From Hanamia caeni (GTDB taxonomy: Bacteria > Bacteroidota > Bacteroidia > Chitinophagales > Chitinophagaceae): 64,000 nucleotides of DNA. Location of the stretch: assembly GCF_003721595.1 (NCBI RefSeq), contig NZ_RJJR01000012.1, positions 1 to 64,000 on the forward strand, read 5' to 3'. Below are positions 28,057-36,640 of this stretch, in pieces; positions within the stretch are counted from its first letter, which is position 1; every line of letters begins with the position of its first letter. Below the pieces are notes generated by a model, which was given only the letters and a program-made list of their open reading frames with translations, had not been told where the DNA came from and ran no database searches. The position numbers were made by a program, and so were the translations under genes.

Positions 28057-28229
28057 TTACTTTAATAAAACAAGTATATTCTTTCCCGGAAAGATACGTC
28101 CATAGGTGAGTCTTCAGAACATACAAAATAATTTTTTTAAAGTAACTGTTGTCCGTCATGAGAACTGCGCCAAGGCCGGACCTGTAATGATGATTTGTAT
28201 TTTCTGCCTTCCGCCTTTTGCTTTCTTAC

Positions 28230-29588
28230 TTAAACATTATCTAAAGAAGGATGCTGCCACGGTTCACGATATTTCCTTTGCAGCAATTTAGTGGCTTCTT
28301 CATCGCCGGTTATAATGCGTTTTACAGGATCATAGCTCAATGGCCTTCCCAACTGCATGGCAAGATTGGCAATAATGCAGCTTGCCGTAGAAATATGTCC
28401 CTGTTCAATATCCGCCACAGGTCGCGTGTCCTTGTCTATAGCTTCCAAAAAATTAAGCATGTGCCGGCGCGTGGCAGAAGCTACATGTAATTCTATATCC
28501 GGTTCTGTCAGGTCTTCGGGATATTTTTCTTTCTCCCACAAAACATCGCCATGGAGCTTTCTACCATCACCCACCGGCGTAAAATCATATTTCCACACAT
28601 CACAGGCAAGCGTTCCTTTATCGCCATAAATCTTAAAAGCCCAGGGATAATCCGGGTCGGCGGGATTGCCCCAGGTTCTGTGCTGCCACACACATTCAAT
28701 ACCGTCGTAAGCGAACACCGCATTCTGTGTATCCGCAATATTGCTTTTGCCTTTATTGTCCACGTAAATACCGCCATTGGAGGAAACGCTTTTGGGCCAG
28801 CCAAGACCAAGCATCCAGCGCACGGCATCAAACATGTGAATGCACATATCGCCCATGATGCCATTGCCATATTCCATAAAAGCACGCCACCATCCGCGAT
28901 GCGGTAAGCCATCATAAGGGCGCAAAGGCGCGGGGCCTGTCCACATATCGTAATCTAAAAAATCGGGCACCGGTTGCACAGGCGGATTCGCATTGGAGTG
29001 CATGTGGTAATAACAGCACATCTCAGCATGATGTATATTGCCGAGCAAACCTGCATCCACGATTTTTTCTTTTGCTTCCACGAGATGCGGTGTGCTTCTG
29101 CGCTGTGTGCCTACCTGCACCGTGCGGTTATACTTTCTGGCTGTAGCAAGAATAGCTTCGCCTTCCATTACATCGCGGCTGATGGGTTTCTGAAGATAAA
29201 GGTCAGCGCCTGCTTTCATCGCATCAATCGCTGGCAAGGCATGCCAGTGGTCAGGTGTGCCGATAAGAACAATATCCGGTTTGGTTTGTTTTAATAATTC
29301 ACGGTAATCGCGGAAAGTGGCAAGGTTTTTTTGAGGCTTTCTTTCGTTGATCATGGTAGCTGCCTGCTTAAGCATGTGCGCATCCACATCACAAAGTCCT
29401 ACCACATCTACCGGCGCCACCTGCATCAGCCTGAACAGGTCGCTCTTTCCATACCATCCGGTGCCGATTAGCGCAACCCGTCGTGGCTTTGCGCTGATAT
29501 TAGGGATGTAAGGATGCAGCGCAGACATTGCAACTAATATGGAACTGTCGCGTAAAAATTCGCGGCGGTGGAGGGTGTGTTGATTCAT
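28230..29588 (-). CDS. Gfo/Idh/MocA-family oxidoreductase (exported)
   Basis: A 452-residue NAD(P)-dependent oxidoreductase. The N-terminus MNQHTLHRREFLRDSSILVAMSAL is a Tat-type signal; the Rossmann loop VALIGTGWYGKSD follows, then LIGTPDHWHALPAIDAMKAGADLYLQKPISRD, the EKP-type catalytic region with Gln replacing Glu (QKP). The C-terminal GFO/IDH/MocA domain includes GDMCIHMFDAVRWMLGLG. Periplasmic members of this group process sugars or glycosides. I start at the ATG at 29588; the upstream extension is not conserved. The isomerase gene lies downstream. Confidence 0.88.
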   Translation of the reverse strand: MNQHTLHRREFLRDSSILVAMSALHPYIPNISAKPRRVALIGTGWYGKSDLFRLMQVAPVDVVGLCDVDAHMLKQAATMINERKPQKNLATFRDYRELLKQTKPDIVLIGTPDHWHALPAIDAMKAGADLYLQKPISRDVMEGEAILATARKYNRTVQVGTQRRSTPHLVEAKEKIVDAGLLGNIHHAEMCCYYHMHSNANPPVQPVPDFLDYDMWTGPAPLRPYDGLPHRGWWRAFMEYGNGIMGDMCIHMFDAVRWMLGLGWPKSVSSNGGIYVDNKGKSNIADTQNAVFAYDGIECVWQHRTWGNPADPDYPWAFKIYGDKGTLACDVWKYDFTPVGDGRKLHGDVLWEKEKYPEDLTEPDIELHVASATRRHMLNFLEAIDKDTRPVADIEQGHISTASCIIANLAMQLGRPLSYDPVKRIITGDEEATKLLQRKYREPWQHPSLDNV

Positions 29589-29924
29589 GCTGATGGATTT
29601 TTCAACTATTGATGTTACTGGTAAAGATAACACCAAGGTTGGTATAATTCTTTCCAATATAAAAGACCTGTGCCAGTTGAGGAAATTTTTTTATTATGAT
29701 TTATATGATTTATGATTCACAGAATTTATAGGATTACAGGATGTTAAAATTCTGCTCATTATTTCATCTTGTCAATTCCAGTTCCGGCCATTATCTACAG
29801 TAAACAGAGAAATAATCGGAATTTTTGTTCAGTGGGTTAAAAATAAATTCAAAACTTGTATCTGGTTTTAAAAGTAAATCTATCTTTAAATAATAATTTA
29901 TTCCTTGCCATAAAATTCAGGATT

Positions 29925-30476
29925 TTGAAATTAAAAATAGTCATTACGATTTTAAGTCTCTTCCTGATGACCGGGAATAGTCAAGGCCAGGCAATCGAAA
30001 ATACTTCCTATAAAAACGAGGCAGGAGAAAGGGTTTTACGCATAGAATGCACAATTCCCATCAAGGTGTCAGATGCCTGGCAATTATTTACCAATGATGA
30101 AAAATTAAAAAAATGGATTGCACCATTGGCCCACATTGAGCTCAAGTCAGGCGGATACATTATCACTAATTATGACAGTACAAAAGGGCTTTCAGACAGT
30201 TCGTCCATCAGGCTGCCCATCTTGAGTTTTATTGATAAGGAATTGCTTGTATTAAAAGTAAATCTCAATAACCATTTTGTAAAGCAGGTAAAAGATAATG
30301 ATCAGCATCTGCAGGAAATCATTCAGTTTAAAGAAATAGACCCTACGCACACTAAAATAGTTTCATCAATGACAGGTTGGGGAGAAGGAGCCGATTGGGA
30401 CAAAACCTATAATTTTTTTGCAAAGGGAAACGAATGGACTTATAAGGAGTTATTGAAGAATTACAATTCAAATTAA
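29925..30476 (+). CDS. Exported SRPBCC (AHSA1-like) protein
   Basis: A protein of about 183 residues with a signal peptide (KLKIVITILSLFLMTGNSQGQA) followed by one SRPBCC domain (RIECTIPIKVSDAWQLFTNDEKLKKWIAPLAHIEL, IIQFKEIDPTHTKIVSSMTGWGEG). No ATG gives the signal peptide cleanly; I choose the in-frame TTG at 29925, while the open frame reaches back to a TTG at 29856. Export is unusual for this family and suggests binding of an envelope ligand. Confidence 0.65.
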   Translation: MKLKIVITILSLFLMTGNSQGQAIENTSYKNEAGERVLRIECTIPIKVSDAWQLFTNDEKLKKWIAPLAHIELKSGGYIITNYDSTKGLSDSSSIRLPILSFIDKELLVLKVNLNNHFVKQVKDNDQHLQEIIQFKEIDPTHTKIVSSMTGWGEGADWDKTYNFFAKGNEWTYKELLKNYNSN

Positions 30477-30517
30477 TAAGCTTTCGACTAGTCCTAAAAT
30501 AGGTTTACCATCTCCTG

Positions 30518-30668
30518 GCGCAAGCGTCTCGCTTGAGTCTTCAACCAAATTTAGCGGGCTTGTTCTATTGTAAATCTCTTCGTTTAATTTAAAACTCTTT
30601 ACCGGTTTTTCTAATCCGGCTTTAAATGTATTGTTGCAATTAGGATGCACAAAGCGGGACGCTTGCGC
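30518..30668. repeat. Long-spaced inverted repeat (17-bp arms)
   Basis: GCGCAAGCGTCTCGCTT at 30518-30534 pairs with AAGCGGGACGCTTGCGC at 30652-30668, with one G-T type mismatch and a spacer of about 117 bp. The block fills the gap between two convergent genes and encodes nothing convincing. It may be a degenerate MITE or a REP-like element. Confidence 0.6.
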
Positions 30669-30704
30669 TAGTTGGGACAGCAACGGGGTCGGCGCCCCAA
30701 AAAA

Positions 30705-32444
30705 TTATTTTGGATTGATAGTTCCAGGAGATTGATTGCCCGTATCGTCTGTATAAGTTGCCAGGTGAAGTTTGCCTTCAATAAAATCCTCCAGGATAGA
30801 TCTTGATTTCTTTATCACGGCACTTTTGGATTTAGTGTCTAATAATTCCAGGGCTGTTTTATACATTTCCGTTATTTCTTCCTGCGTACATAAATTATAT
30901 GCCTTGAATTCAAATAAAGCAGATGCAGATAATTTTATTTCGTTAGGGTCAGCCAATTTTGCAGCAGCATATAGCGACAATCGCAAATATGGGAATGCAG
31001 CCTGATAGTCCTTGTTACGCATTAAAATACCAGCTAAATTCTGGCACCAACGATAGATACTTATTGTTTCGCCTGCGCGCTGGGCTTCTTCAATGGCCTT
31101 TCTATTTGTTTTGATTGCTAATTGTATGTTACCCATTCTTCTGTAGCAGACAGCCATATCTCCCAATAAGCCACTCAATTCTTTATAATTTCCGTCAATA
31201 CGATACTTCTTTTCAGCTTCCTTGTACCATTCGATTGCTTTGTAAGGATTTTTTTGATTGTCCATGAGATGCCATGCAGTCTCTTCTATTTCCTCCGCTG
31301 TTTTGCTTACATCCGGTCCCTCAGAAAGCAGATGTTGAAAATTCATAAGCATTTGCGATCTGCCAATCTTTTTAAGTTCAAACGCACAACGTCTTGCCTC
31401 TGCCATATCTCCATTCAGATTTGCAAATACGGCTGAATTGGTGAGTGCAGCAGCAAGCCTGTCTAAATACACAGCGTCGTTTTGCTGAAAGGTAAGCAAG
31501 GGATCGACTGCTTTTATTGCAAATTGATATGCATTTACCGGGTCGCCTTCCCTGTAATATATTCCTGCTTTCAGCAGATTGAAGTAGGCAGTCAATGGTT
31601 GGTCTACCACGTCAACTGCATCCTCATTTCCAATTCTCAGATCTTTTAAAGTATAATTTTCGCTGTTACTTACTACCTTGTCATATATCCTGAACGCCTC
31701 CATTGCTTTCATTTCAACGGGTTTGTTGATGATGAACTTTTCAACCTTTGCATACGAGCCTTCGGAAGCCTTGCCTTCGCCGAGATAATCTTCCAGCAAT
31801 TCATACACTGCAGATGCCTCATCATACGCAACTCCTCCATAAGGTGGAGATCCGCCAACTGACCATATAAGATCGTTAAATGCCTCTTTAGAGTCAGAAG
31901 CAATATAACGCACAAGCCAGAAAGGCCATTTAACTTCAGATCTTTCCTTAATTCCTTCTGACAGGCTATTCCAGATACCTGAAGCATTAAAGAAAAAATC
32001 TCTTCTTGCTCTTGCTTTCTCAATAATCTTGTTTGTTATAGGATTATCAATGGGAATTTTTTCATTCACCTGCAGGCATATCTGTTCAAATTGCTCTTCA
32101 TCTATGTCTCCATTCCATCTGAGAAGACTTTCTGCATGATAATTAGCCAAATCGCCAGGCATTATTACGTTCTCCAAACGAAGAGGAAAATACTTGTTTA
32201 GTGATAATGCAAGATTAGCTTCTTTTATCACCCATGCGCTTGATACCGAGCTTACGCTCCACAGCACCATTATTAATTTTGAGTTACTAAGGACGCCTGC
32301 TATTTCATCATTAAAGTTATTTCCGACACTAAGGCGCTGATCCTTCCAAACCTGCCAACCGAGCTTCGTCAAATAACTTGAAATCAAGTCAGCTTTTTCA
32401 TTGTCTTTATGCGCATAGCTTATAAAAATATCAAATTGCTTCAT
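30705..32444 (-). CDS. TIR-domain protein with C-terminal TPR array
   Basis: A 579-residue protein. Residues 1-130 are a TIR domain: box 1 DIFISYAHKD (5-14), WKDQRLSVGNNFNDEI (33-48), LIMVLWSVSSVSSAWVIKEA with Glu75 at the position of the catalytic Glu of NADase TIRs. Residues about 290-520 are helical TPR-like repeats (NPYKAIEWYKEAEKKYRID, LLGDMAVCYRRMGNIQLAIKTNRKAIEEAQ). There is no transmembrane segment. TIR-TPR proteins act as NAD-cleaving defence effectors in some systems; here no second defence gene is adjacent, so a role in abortive infection is an inference. It could also be a signalling scaffold. Confidence 0.85.
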   Translation of the reverse strand: MKQFDIFISYAHKDNEKADLISSYLTKLGWQVWKDQRLSVGNNFNDEIAGVLSNSKLIMVLWSVSSVSSAWVIKEANLALSLNKYFPLRLENVIMPGDLANYHAESLLRWNGDIDEEQFEQICLQVNEKIPIDNPITNKIIEKARARRDFFFNASGIWNSLSEGIKERSEVKWPFWLVRYIASDSKEAFNDLIWSVGGSPPYGGVAYDEASAVYELLEDYLGEGKASEGSYAKVEKFIINKPVEMKAMEAFRIYDKVVSNSENYTLKDLRIGNEDAVDVVDQPLTAYFNLLKAGIYYREGDPVNAYQFAIKAVDPLLTFQQNDAVYLDRLAAALTNSAVFANLNGDMAEARRCAFELKKIGRSQMLMNFQHLLSEGPDVSKTAEEIEETAWHLMDNQKNPYKAIEWYKEAEKKYRIDGNYKELSGLLGDMAVCYRRMGNIQLAIKTNRKAIEEAQRAGETISIYRWCQNLAGILMRNKDYQAAFPYLRLSLYAAAKLADPNEIKLSASALFEFKAYNLCTQEEITEMYKTALELLDTKSKSAVIKKSRSILEDFIEGKLHLATYTDDTGNQSPGTINPK

Positions 32445-32765
32445 TTTGTTTCATTTTTAAAATAAATACCGCAGGTGTCAGGTGTTATAAAATGTATTAT
32501 AAATCTTCGCCCACAATCTCATTATTGAAACAATAGTTGCATAACGCACGGCCCACAAATTGGTGATATAACACGCTGGGGAAACAAAGAAATCATTTCA
32601 TTCCCCTCTTGATTTCCAAAATTATACCCCAGGCAGCCTTGTTTTTCCATGAACTTTGTAGTGGTTTTTCATGAAATAATTTTAGTGAATAATAATTGGC
32701 CTCGGTCTCAGCAGATGCAAGAACATGAAAATACATTTCCTAACCCAGCGGTTCAAAAGATACTG
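32445..32765. other. Intergenic stretch, nothing recognised
   Basis: About 320 bp upstream of the TIR-TPR gene and downstream of an oxidoreductase gene on the same strand. It must hold the TIR-TPR promoter, but I cannot point to boxes or repeats. Confidence 0.4.
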
Positions 32766-33899
32766 TCATAATTCAATTCTCTTACCTGAAGCCGCCGAGC
32801 GTTTGGCTGCATCTAATATCTGCATCACAATCATGTTATAATTCAGCGACGACAGATCATTAGTGCCGCTAAGCCGGTGATCCAAAACCGCTGCGAGATA
32901 TTCCATCGGATCGTTAACAGGCGCCGGTAATGGAGCTGCTTTTCTTGAGCTTACAATATTTTCACGTCGGCGGCTGGTGATGTTTACATTATTTAATGCA
33001 TGCAGGTAGCCGGTTTCGCAAAACACTTCCATATCTTTTATAGAAAATGGCCAATTCCATGAAGCTTCAATGATTCCCGTGGCCCCGGGATATTCAACAA
33101 GGATGGTAGCGTCATCATCCACCTTTGGATATTCTGAGGTTTTATAATGCCTTGTGATAGCAGTTACTGCAATTGGTTTTTGCCCATGCATCATCCAGGT
33201 CATAATATCGGCGCCATAACATCCAAAATCATTTAAAGCGCCTGCCCCATTCTTTACCGGATCTGTGAGCCATTCTAAAAATTGTGGGCTGCAACCAATC
33301 TCTTTTGGTCCCTGGTGGCCATCATGAAACACCATCTTTTTTATTTTACCCATGCTGCCACTTTCGACCGTATCCTTTACATCCGCAATTGATGGATACC
33401 ATGTGGTTTCGTAATTCACCAAAACCATATCATTATACTTTTCGGAAAGCGCTTCTATTTCCTGCGCCTGCTGAAGCGTGGCAGCCAATGGCTTTTCAAC
33501 CATAACGGGTATGTGCAAAGGGGCACAAACTCTTACAATATCCACATGGCCCGAAACCTCGTTATATCCTAAAACAGCATCCGGTTTTTTGGATAACACG
33601 AGGGTTTTAAGATCATCTGAAAACAAAGAATCCGGTAGCCGGTATTGGGTTTCGAACTTCTTCCATAAAGTCTTATTGGGTTCGGCAATGCCAACAATTA
33701 TTACCCGGCCCTCCTCGTTAGCGTGTAAAATATTATGGACATGATCATGGTTTAAACCAGCTACAACAACCCGCATTTTTTGCTGCGCATTACTACTCAA
33801 CAAAAAGCAAAATATAAATGTGTGGAGCAATAAAAACCTCGGAAACATTGCAGAAACATTGGCGCGAAGCGAGGCAGGAACTTTTCTCATAATATCCAA
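32766..33899 (-). CDS. Exported Gfo/Idh/MocA-family oxidoreductase
   Basis: A 377-residue NAD(P)-binding oxidoreductase. An N-terminal hydrophobic segment (FPRFLLLHTFIFCFLLSSNAQ) precedes the Rossmann strand MRVVVAGLNHDHVHNIL, in which the usual GxGxxG is replaced by GLNHDH. IPVMVEKPLAATLQQAQEIE supplies the conserved EKP catalytic-site motif. The C-terminal domain contains LNDFGCYGADIMTWMMHG. The start may be the ATG at 33899 or the one three codons later. It is a distinct subgroup from the QKP-bearing enzyme at 28.2 kb. Confidence 0.85.
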   Translation of the reverse strand: MDIMRKVPASLRANVSAMFPRFLLLHTFIFCFLLSSNAQQKMRVVVAGLNHDHVHNILHANEEGRVIIVGIAEPNKTLWKKFETQYRLPDSLFSDDLKTLVLSKKPDAVLGYNEVSGHVDIVRVCAPLHIPVMVEKPLAATLQQAQEIEALSEKYNDMVLVNYETTWYPSIADVKDTVESGSMGKIKKMVFHDGHQGPKEIGCSPQFLEWLTDPVKNGAGALNDFGCYGADIMTWMMHGQKPIAVTAITRHYKTSEYPKVDDDATILVEYPGATGIIEASWNWPFSIKDMEVFCETGYLHALNNVNITSRRRENIVSSRKAAPLPAPVNDPMEYLAAVLDHRLSGTNDLSSLNYNMIVMQILDAAKRSAASGKRIEL

Positions 33900-34059
33900 T
33901 TTGAAAATTTAGTTCTAAAGTTAATTTTTTAAATGGGAACCAGGTTGCTTTGGCATTACGGAGTAATGGAAGCTTTTATCAAAATAAAAATCGTGGAGAT
34001 TTGTTGCTTTACCGGATTGTTCCTGATAAAATTACTGAAACAATATAAGACTTAACTAG

Positions 34060-34078
34060 TCCCCGTTTGCAACGAGGA
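34060..34078. repeat. REP-like palindrome P0 (CCCCGTTTGCAACGAGG)
   Basis: A hairpin of CCCCGTT and AACGAGG arms around TGC, with one mismatch. It lies 32 bp beyond the stop of a RAYT transposase remnant, the classic REP position. The same palindrome recurs at 40705, 44963 and 46182. Confidence 0.7.
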
Positions 34079-34109
34079 CATAAGTTGATTTTCTTATACA
34101 ATTCAATAT

Positions 34110-34220
34110 TCACCAGTCCTTTTCCCATGGTTCATCAACTAATCCATTTCTTACAGAATTATCATGAATATAATTTAACCGCCCTTTTATATCCACTATT
34201 TTCCCATGTATAGTTTTGAG
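34110..34220 (-). pseudogene. C-terminal remnant of a RAYT / IS200-like transposase
   Basis: Read on the minus strand, this stretch encodes an open segment ending GRLNYIHDNSVRNGLVDEPWEKDW and a stop. It matches the YIHxNPVRxGLV C-terminal signature of REP-associated tyrosine transposases. Only about 37 codons remain. The adjacent P0 palindrome supports the identification and suggests which REP family this transposase served. Confidence 0.65.
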
Positions 34221-34222
34221 GT

Positions 34223-34753
34223 TTACAAAATAAGGGAAAGCTTGAAAAGAAAGGCAGAAAAACCACCGTGTCCGGCATAGCCATCGTAAGAAAGAGTGAA
34301 ATCGAGTGGAAGATCGTTCCGGCTAAAATTGTAGCCAATCTGTGGTGAATATGCAAATGCTGTTTTGTTCTCACCACCAAAACTATTAAGTCCCACACCA
34401 ATTTGTGCACCCAGGTGAAGGTTGCCGACATAGCCATTTGCACCCACCCTGATGGGAATTGTTGTATAGGCTTTGTTTTTAACCGACGCTCCTGAGGAAC
34501 GACCAGTGAAGGAGATCAGCCCTGCTTGTGCAACAGCACTCAAACTGCCGCGGAAAAAATGTTCTAACTGAACCATGCCACCGGCTCCCAGGCCCCAGCC
34601 TTTATTTTCCGGATCATTTTTTAATGGATTACTTGTTGCAAATCCAATTGCGGGCCCGATACCAAACCTGTTATCACCTCGCCTTTCTTTGCGTTGAGAA
34701 AAAGCTGAAGATGCAACAAACAACACGACCAATAAGATGAGTACGTTTTTCAT
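34223..34753 (-). CDS. Small outer-membrane beta-barrel protein
   Basis: A 176-residue exported protein: signal peptide MKNVLILLVVLFVASSAFSQ, then alternating strands (RFGIGPAIGFATSNP, GLGAGGMVQLEHFFRGSLSAVAQAGLISF, LHLGAQIGVGLNSFGG, PLDFTLSYDGYAGHGG) ending in FKLSLIL. It looks like an 8-stranded porin-like barrel of the kind abundant in Bacteroidota. No specific function can be named. Confidence 0.75.
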   Translation of the reverse strand: MKNVLILLVVLFVASSAFSQRKERRGDNRFGIGPAIGFATSNPLKNDPENKGWGLGAGGMVQLEHFFRGSLSAVAQAGLISFTGRSSGASVKNKAYTTIPIRVGANGYVGNLHLGAQIGVGLNSFGGENKTAFAYSPQIGYNFSRNDLPLDFTLSYDGYAGHGGFSAFLFKLSLIL

Positions 34754-35128
34754 GTATGCTTCGTATTAGGTTACTTCTTCCTGCGAAGGTACTTTAATAG
34801 CAAATAAACCGGGTATGAATTTCCTTCGCTTCATGTGTAGTTTTTTTTATTTAAGTGCGCCAAGCATTTGTTCGCTCAAAATGATGTAGTTGTCGTTTTT
34901 TGCAGCTTCTGACAACTCAAGCGATTTTTTTTGCCGTTCACCAGGAAGATAGAAAAAGTAATACTCATAACACTCACAAAGGGTAAAAAAACAGTGTTGC
35001 TAAAGTGCTTGTTGCCAAACTTTTTTTAGGACGAGTCAAATTCCCTTCTTTTATAGCAATATAATAGCGGTGGTTTTACTTTTGGTAAAATTCCTAAAAT
35101 GTAAGTCAACTATGTTCAGGGCAAGCGG
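34754..35128. other. Intergenic stretch between two exported-protein genes
   Basis: About 375 bp with no gene I can support. Short AT-rich runs only. Confidence 0.4.
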
Positions 35129-35587
35129 CTACTTGCTTTCGCTTAAGATTGCATAAACTGCCTGGGCAACTAACCTGGCTGGTTTCTCATCGTGAAGTTT
35201 AACGCCTACTCGTGCCAGCGCGATGGCGTTGTCTGCTCTTGTCCTGTCGGCAGCGCCTTCTTTAAGTGTTTTCAACGCTCCCTGGCCATGGCAGGGATCT
35301 CCGAATGAAGCGTTGTAATCTTTTCCGGATTTTCCTTCGAGGCAATTAAGTACATGATGTAAATGCACCTGCACTTCTTTCAACGATGTGGCATTTACTG
35401 CCATCTCTGCATGTTTGGTTGCAGTTTGAAACGGATCTGATGGCTGGTGGATAATTGTCGGTGTACCATTAGCGGGAATAACGGTGGCGTATGCCGGCAT
35501 CATAAAAAATACAGCAGAAAATAAAAGAACAACTGTAAATAAAATTGTTCTTTTTGCTGAACCAAAGTTGGAATGTTGTGCATTCAT
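35129..35587 (-). CDS. Exported small protein of unknown function with strong Shine-Dalgarno
   Basis: A 152-residue protein with a signal segment (TILFTVVLLFSAVFFMMPAYA) and a mature helical domain rich in His (HAEMAVNATSLKEVQVHLHHVLNCLEG) with two Cys (NCLEG, DPCHG). It resembles uncharacterised exported proteins I associate more with Deltaproteobacteria than Bacteroidota. The ATG at 35587 is preceded by AAGGAGG at ideal spacing, unusual in this window where most genes have no such site. Both points hint at horizontal transfer. No CxxCH haem motif is present, so it is not a c-type cytochrome. Confidence 0.6.
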   Translation of the reverse strand: MNAQHSNFGSAKRTILFTVVLLFSAVFFMMPAYATVIPANGTPTIIHQPSDPFQTATKHAEMAVNATSLKEVQVHLHHVLNCLEGKSGKDYNASFGDPCHGQGALKTLKEGAADRTRADNAIALARVGVKLHDEKPARLVAQAVYAILSESK

Positions 35588-36060
35588 GATAATCCTCCTT
35601 TTTTTTAAAATATTAAGATTAGAAAATATTGCTTTACCGGAGGTTTCATTGTTCAATTCAACTGTGATACATCATCAAACAAATCCATGAAACCGTAATC
35701 CATAAGGAGCTGCATGGGGCAATGAAATAAACTCAGCCGGGGTTATTGGCAATAAAATCGCTTCCATTTCCTGGTATTCCGCGGCATTGCCGCAAGCAAA
35801 AGGCTGAACCGGGTTGAAAGATTATCATCGCAACGTAAACGAAACAAGATCGTTTTCTTTAATCTGGCAAGCCCCTTGCCGCAGTCATTTTACCGCAAAT
35901 ATGGAGAATTAATGTTATATTCCTGCAAGGAACTTTTAAGGTGAAAGACGCCGCCAAACCGACTTTTTGCAAATAATAAAAAATACAGGAATTAATAAAA
36001 CAGGAAAATTTGTTTATCCCGTAAAAAGTAAACGAGCAAATTCTTTCTTTCTTCGCAGAC
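35588..36060. other. Intergenic stretch leading into the 21-bp repeat array
   Basis: About 470 bp with no supported gene. A minus-strand frame running through the following array reaches into it (to 35859), but it has no recognisable domain. Confidence 0.4.
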
Positions 36061-36290
36061 TTATCGCAAATGTGCCCACACTCTTTACAAATGTGCTTAG
36101 CCATTTGACAAATGTGTCTGCTCTTATCACAAAAGAGTGCACACTTATTACAAATGTGCCCAAACTCTTCACAAAAGAGTGCGCACTTATCACAAATGTG
36201 CCCAAACTCTTCACAAAAGAGTGCACACTCTTTCCAATGTTTGCACATTCTTTCCAAATGTGAGGGCACTCTTTCCAAAGGTTTCTGAAA
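36061..36290. repeat. 21-bp tandem repeat array (about 11 units)
   Basis: Units begin at 36061, 36082, 36103, 36124, 36145, 36166, 36187, 36208, 36229 (20 bp), 36249 and 36270. Two alternating unit types are visible, ACAAATGTGCCCAAACTCTT-like and ACAAAAGAGTGCGCACTTAT-like, giving a 42-bp higher-order period. Both strands stay open because 21 is a multiple of three: the minus strand reads CALFCEEFGHICDK, the plus strand LITNVPKLFTKECA. I treat it as a non-coding minisatellite at the left end of the cassette-like region. Confidence 0.9.
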
Positions 36291-36329
36291 ATGCCGATGC
36301 TGTAACCTTTACAGTATCCCGTTCAAAAA

Positions 36330-36570
36330 TCCCTTTTTAGATATTAAAAAATATTTACCTTGAAGCGCTTTTGAGTTTTCTTCAAGAAGAAAACTAACTG
36401 TGAGAATGGATGACTTGACCGGAATTATAGATGCAATTAATTTAAAAACAATAATATAAAAATTTGTATTTGCGAAACTCAACAATACAAAACGCGAAAC
36501 AACAGGTAATGATTATCAAAGGATTAAAAAAACTGAAGTTTCGTATAATGCAGAAATAAAAATGTAAGTG
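36330..36570 (+). repeat. Dispersed repeat R1
   Basis: Copy of the R family. It shares the TACCTTGAAGCGCTTTTGAG block (36356) and a 72-bp tract at 36431-36502 identical to 46396-46467 in R5. It ends shortly before the lipoprotein gene at 36641. The upstream third of the full repeat (palindrome and AAGAATGTTTT unit) is missing and replaced by the 21-bp array. Confidence 0.9.
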
Positions 36571-36640
36571 CAATGGATTCGCGACCTGCAAACTTTGAAC
36601 TGACTACAAGAAATGACAACCAAAAAACTTAATCGGACTA

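Noticed and set aside
30468..30683. 71-residue minus-strand ORF between the SRPBCC and TIR-TPR genes
   Set aside because: It is formed by the inverted-repeat block and has no protein features.
35859..36278. Cys-rich 139-residue minus-strand protein
   Set aside because: It is a read-through of the 21-bp array into unrelated sequence; composition reflects the repeat, with no conserved flanks.
36061..36290. 21-bp repeats as a CRISPR array
   Set aside because: Units are contiguous with no unique spacers, and no cas gene is in the window.
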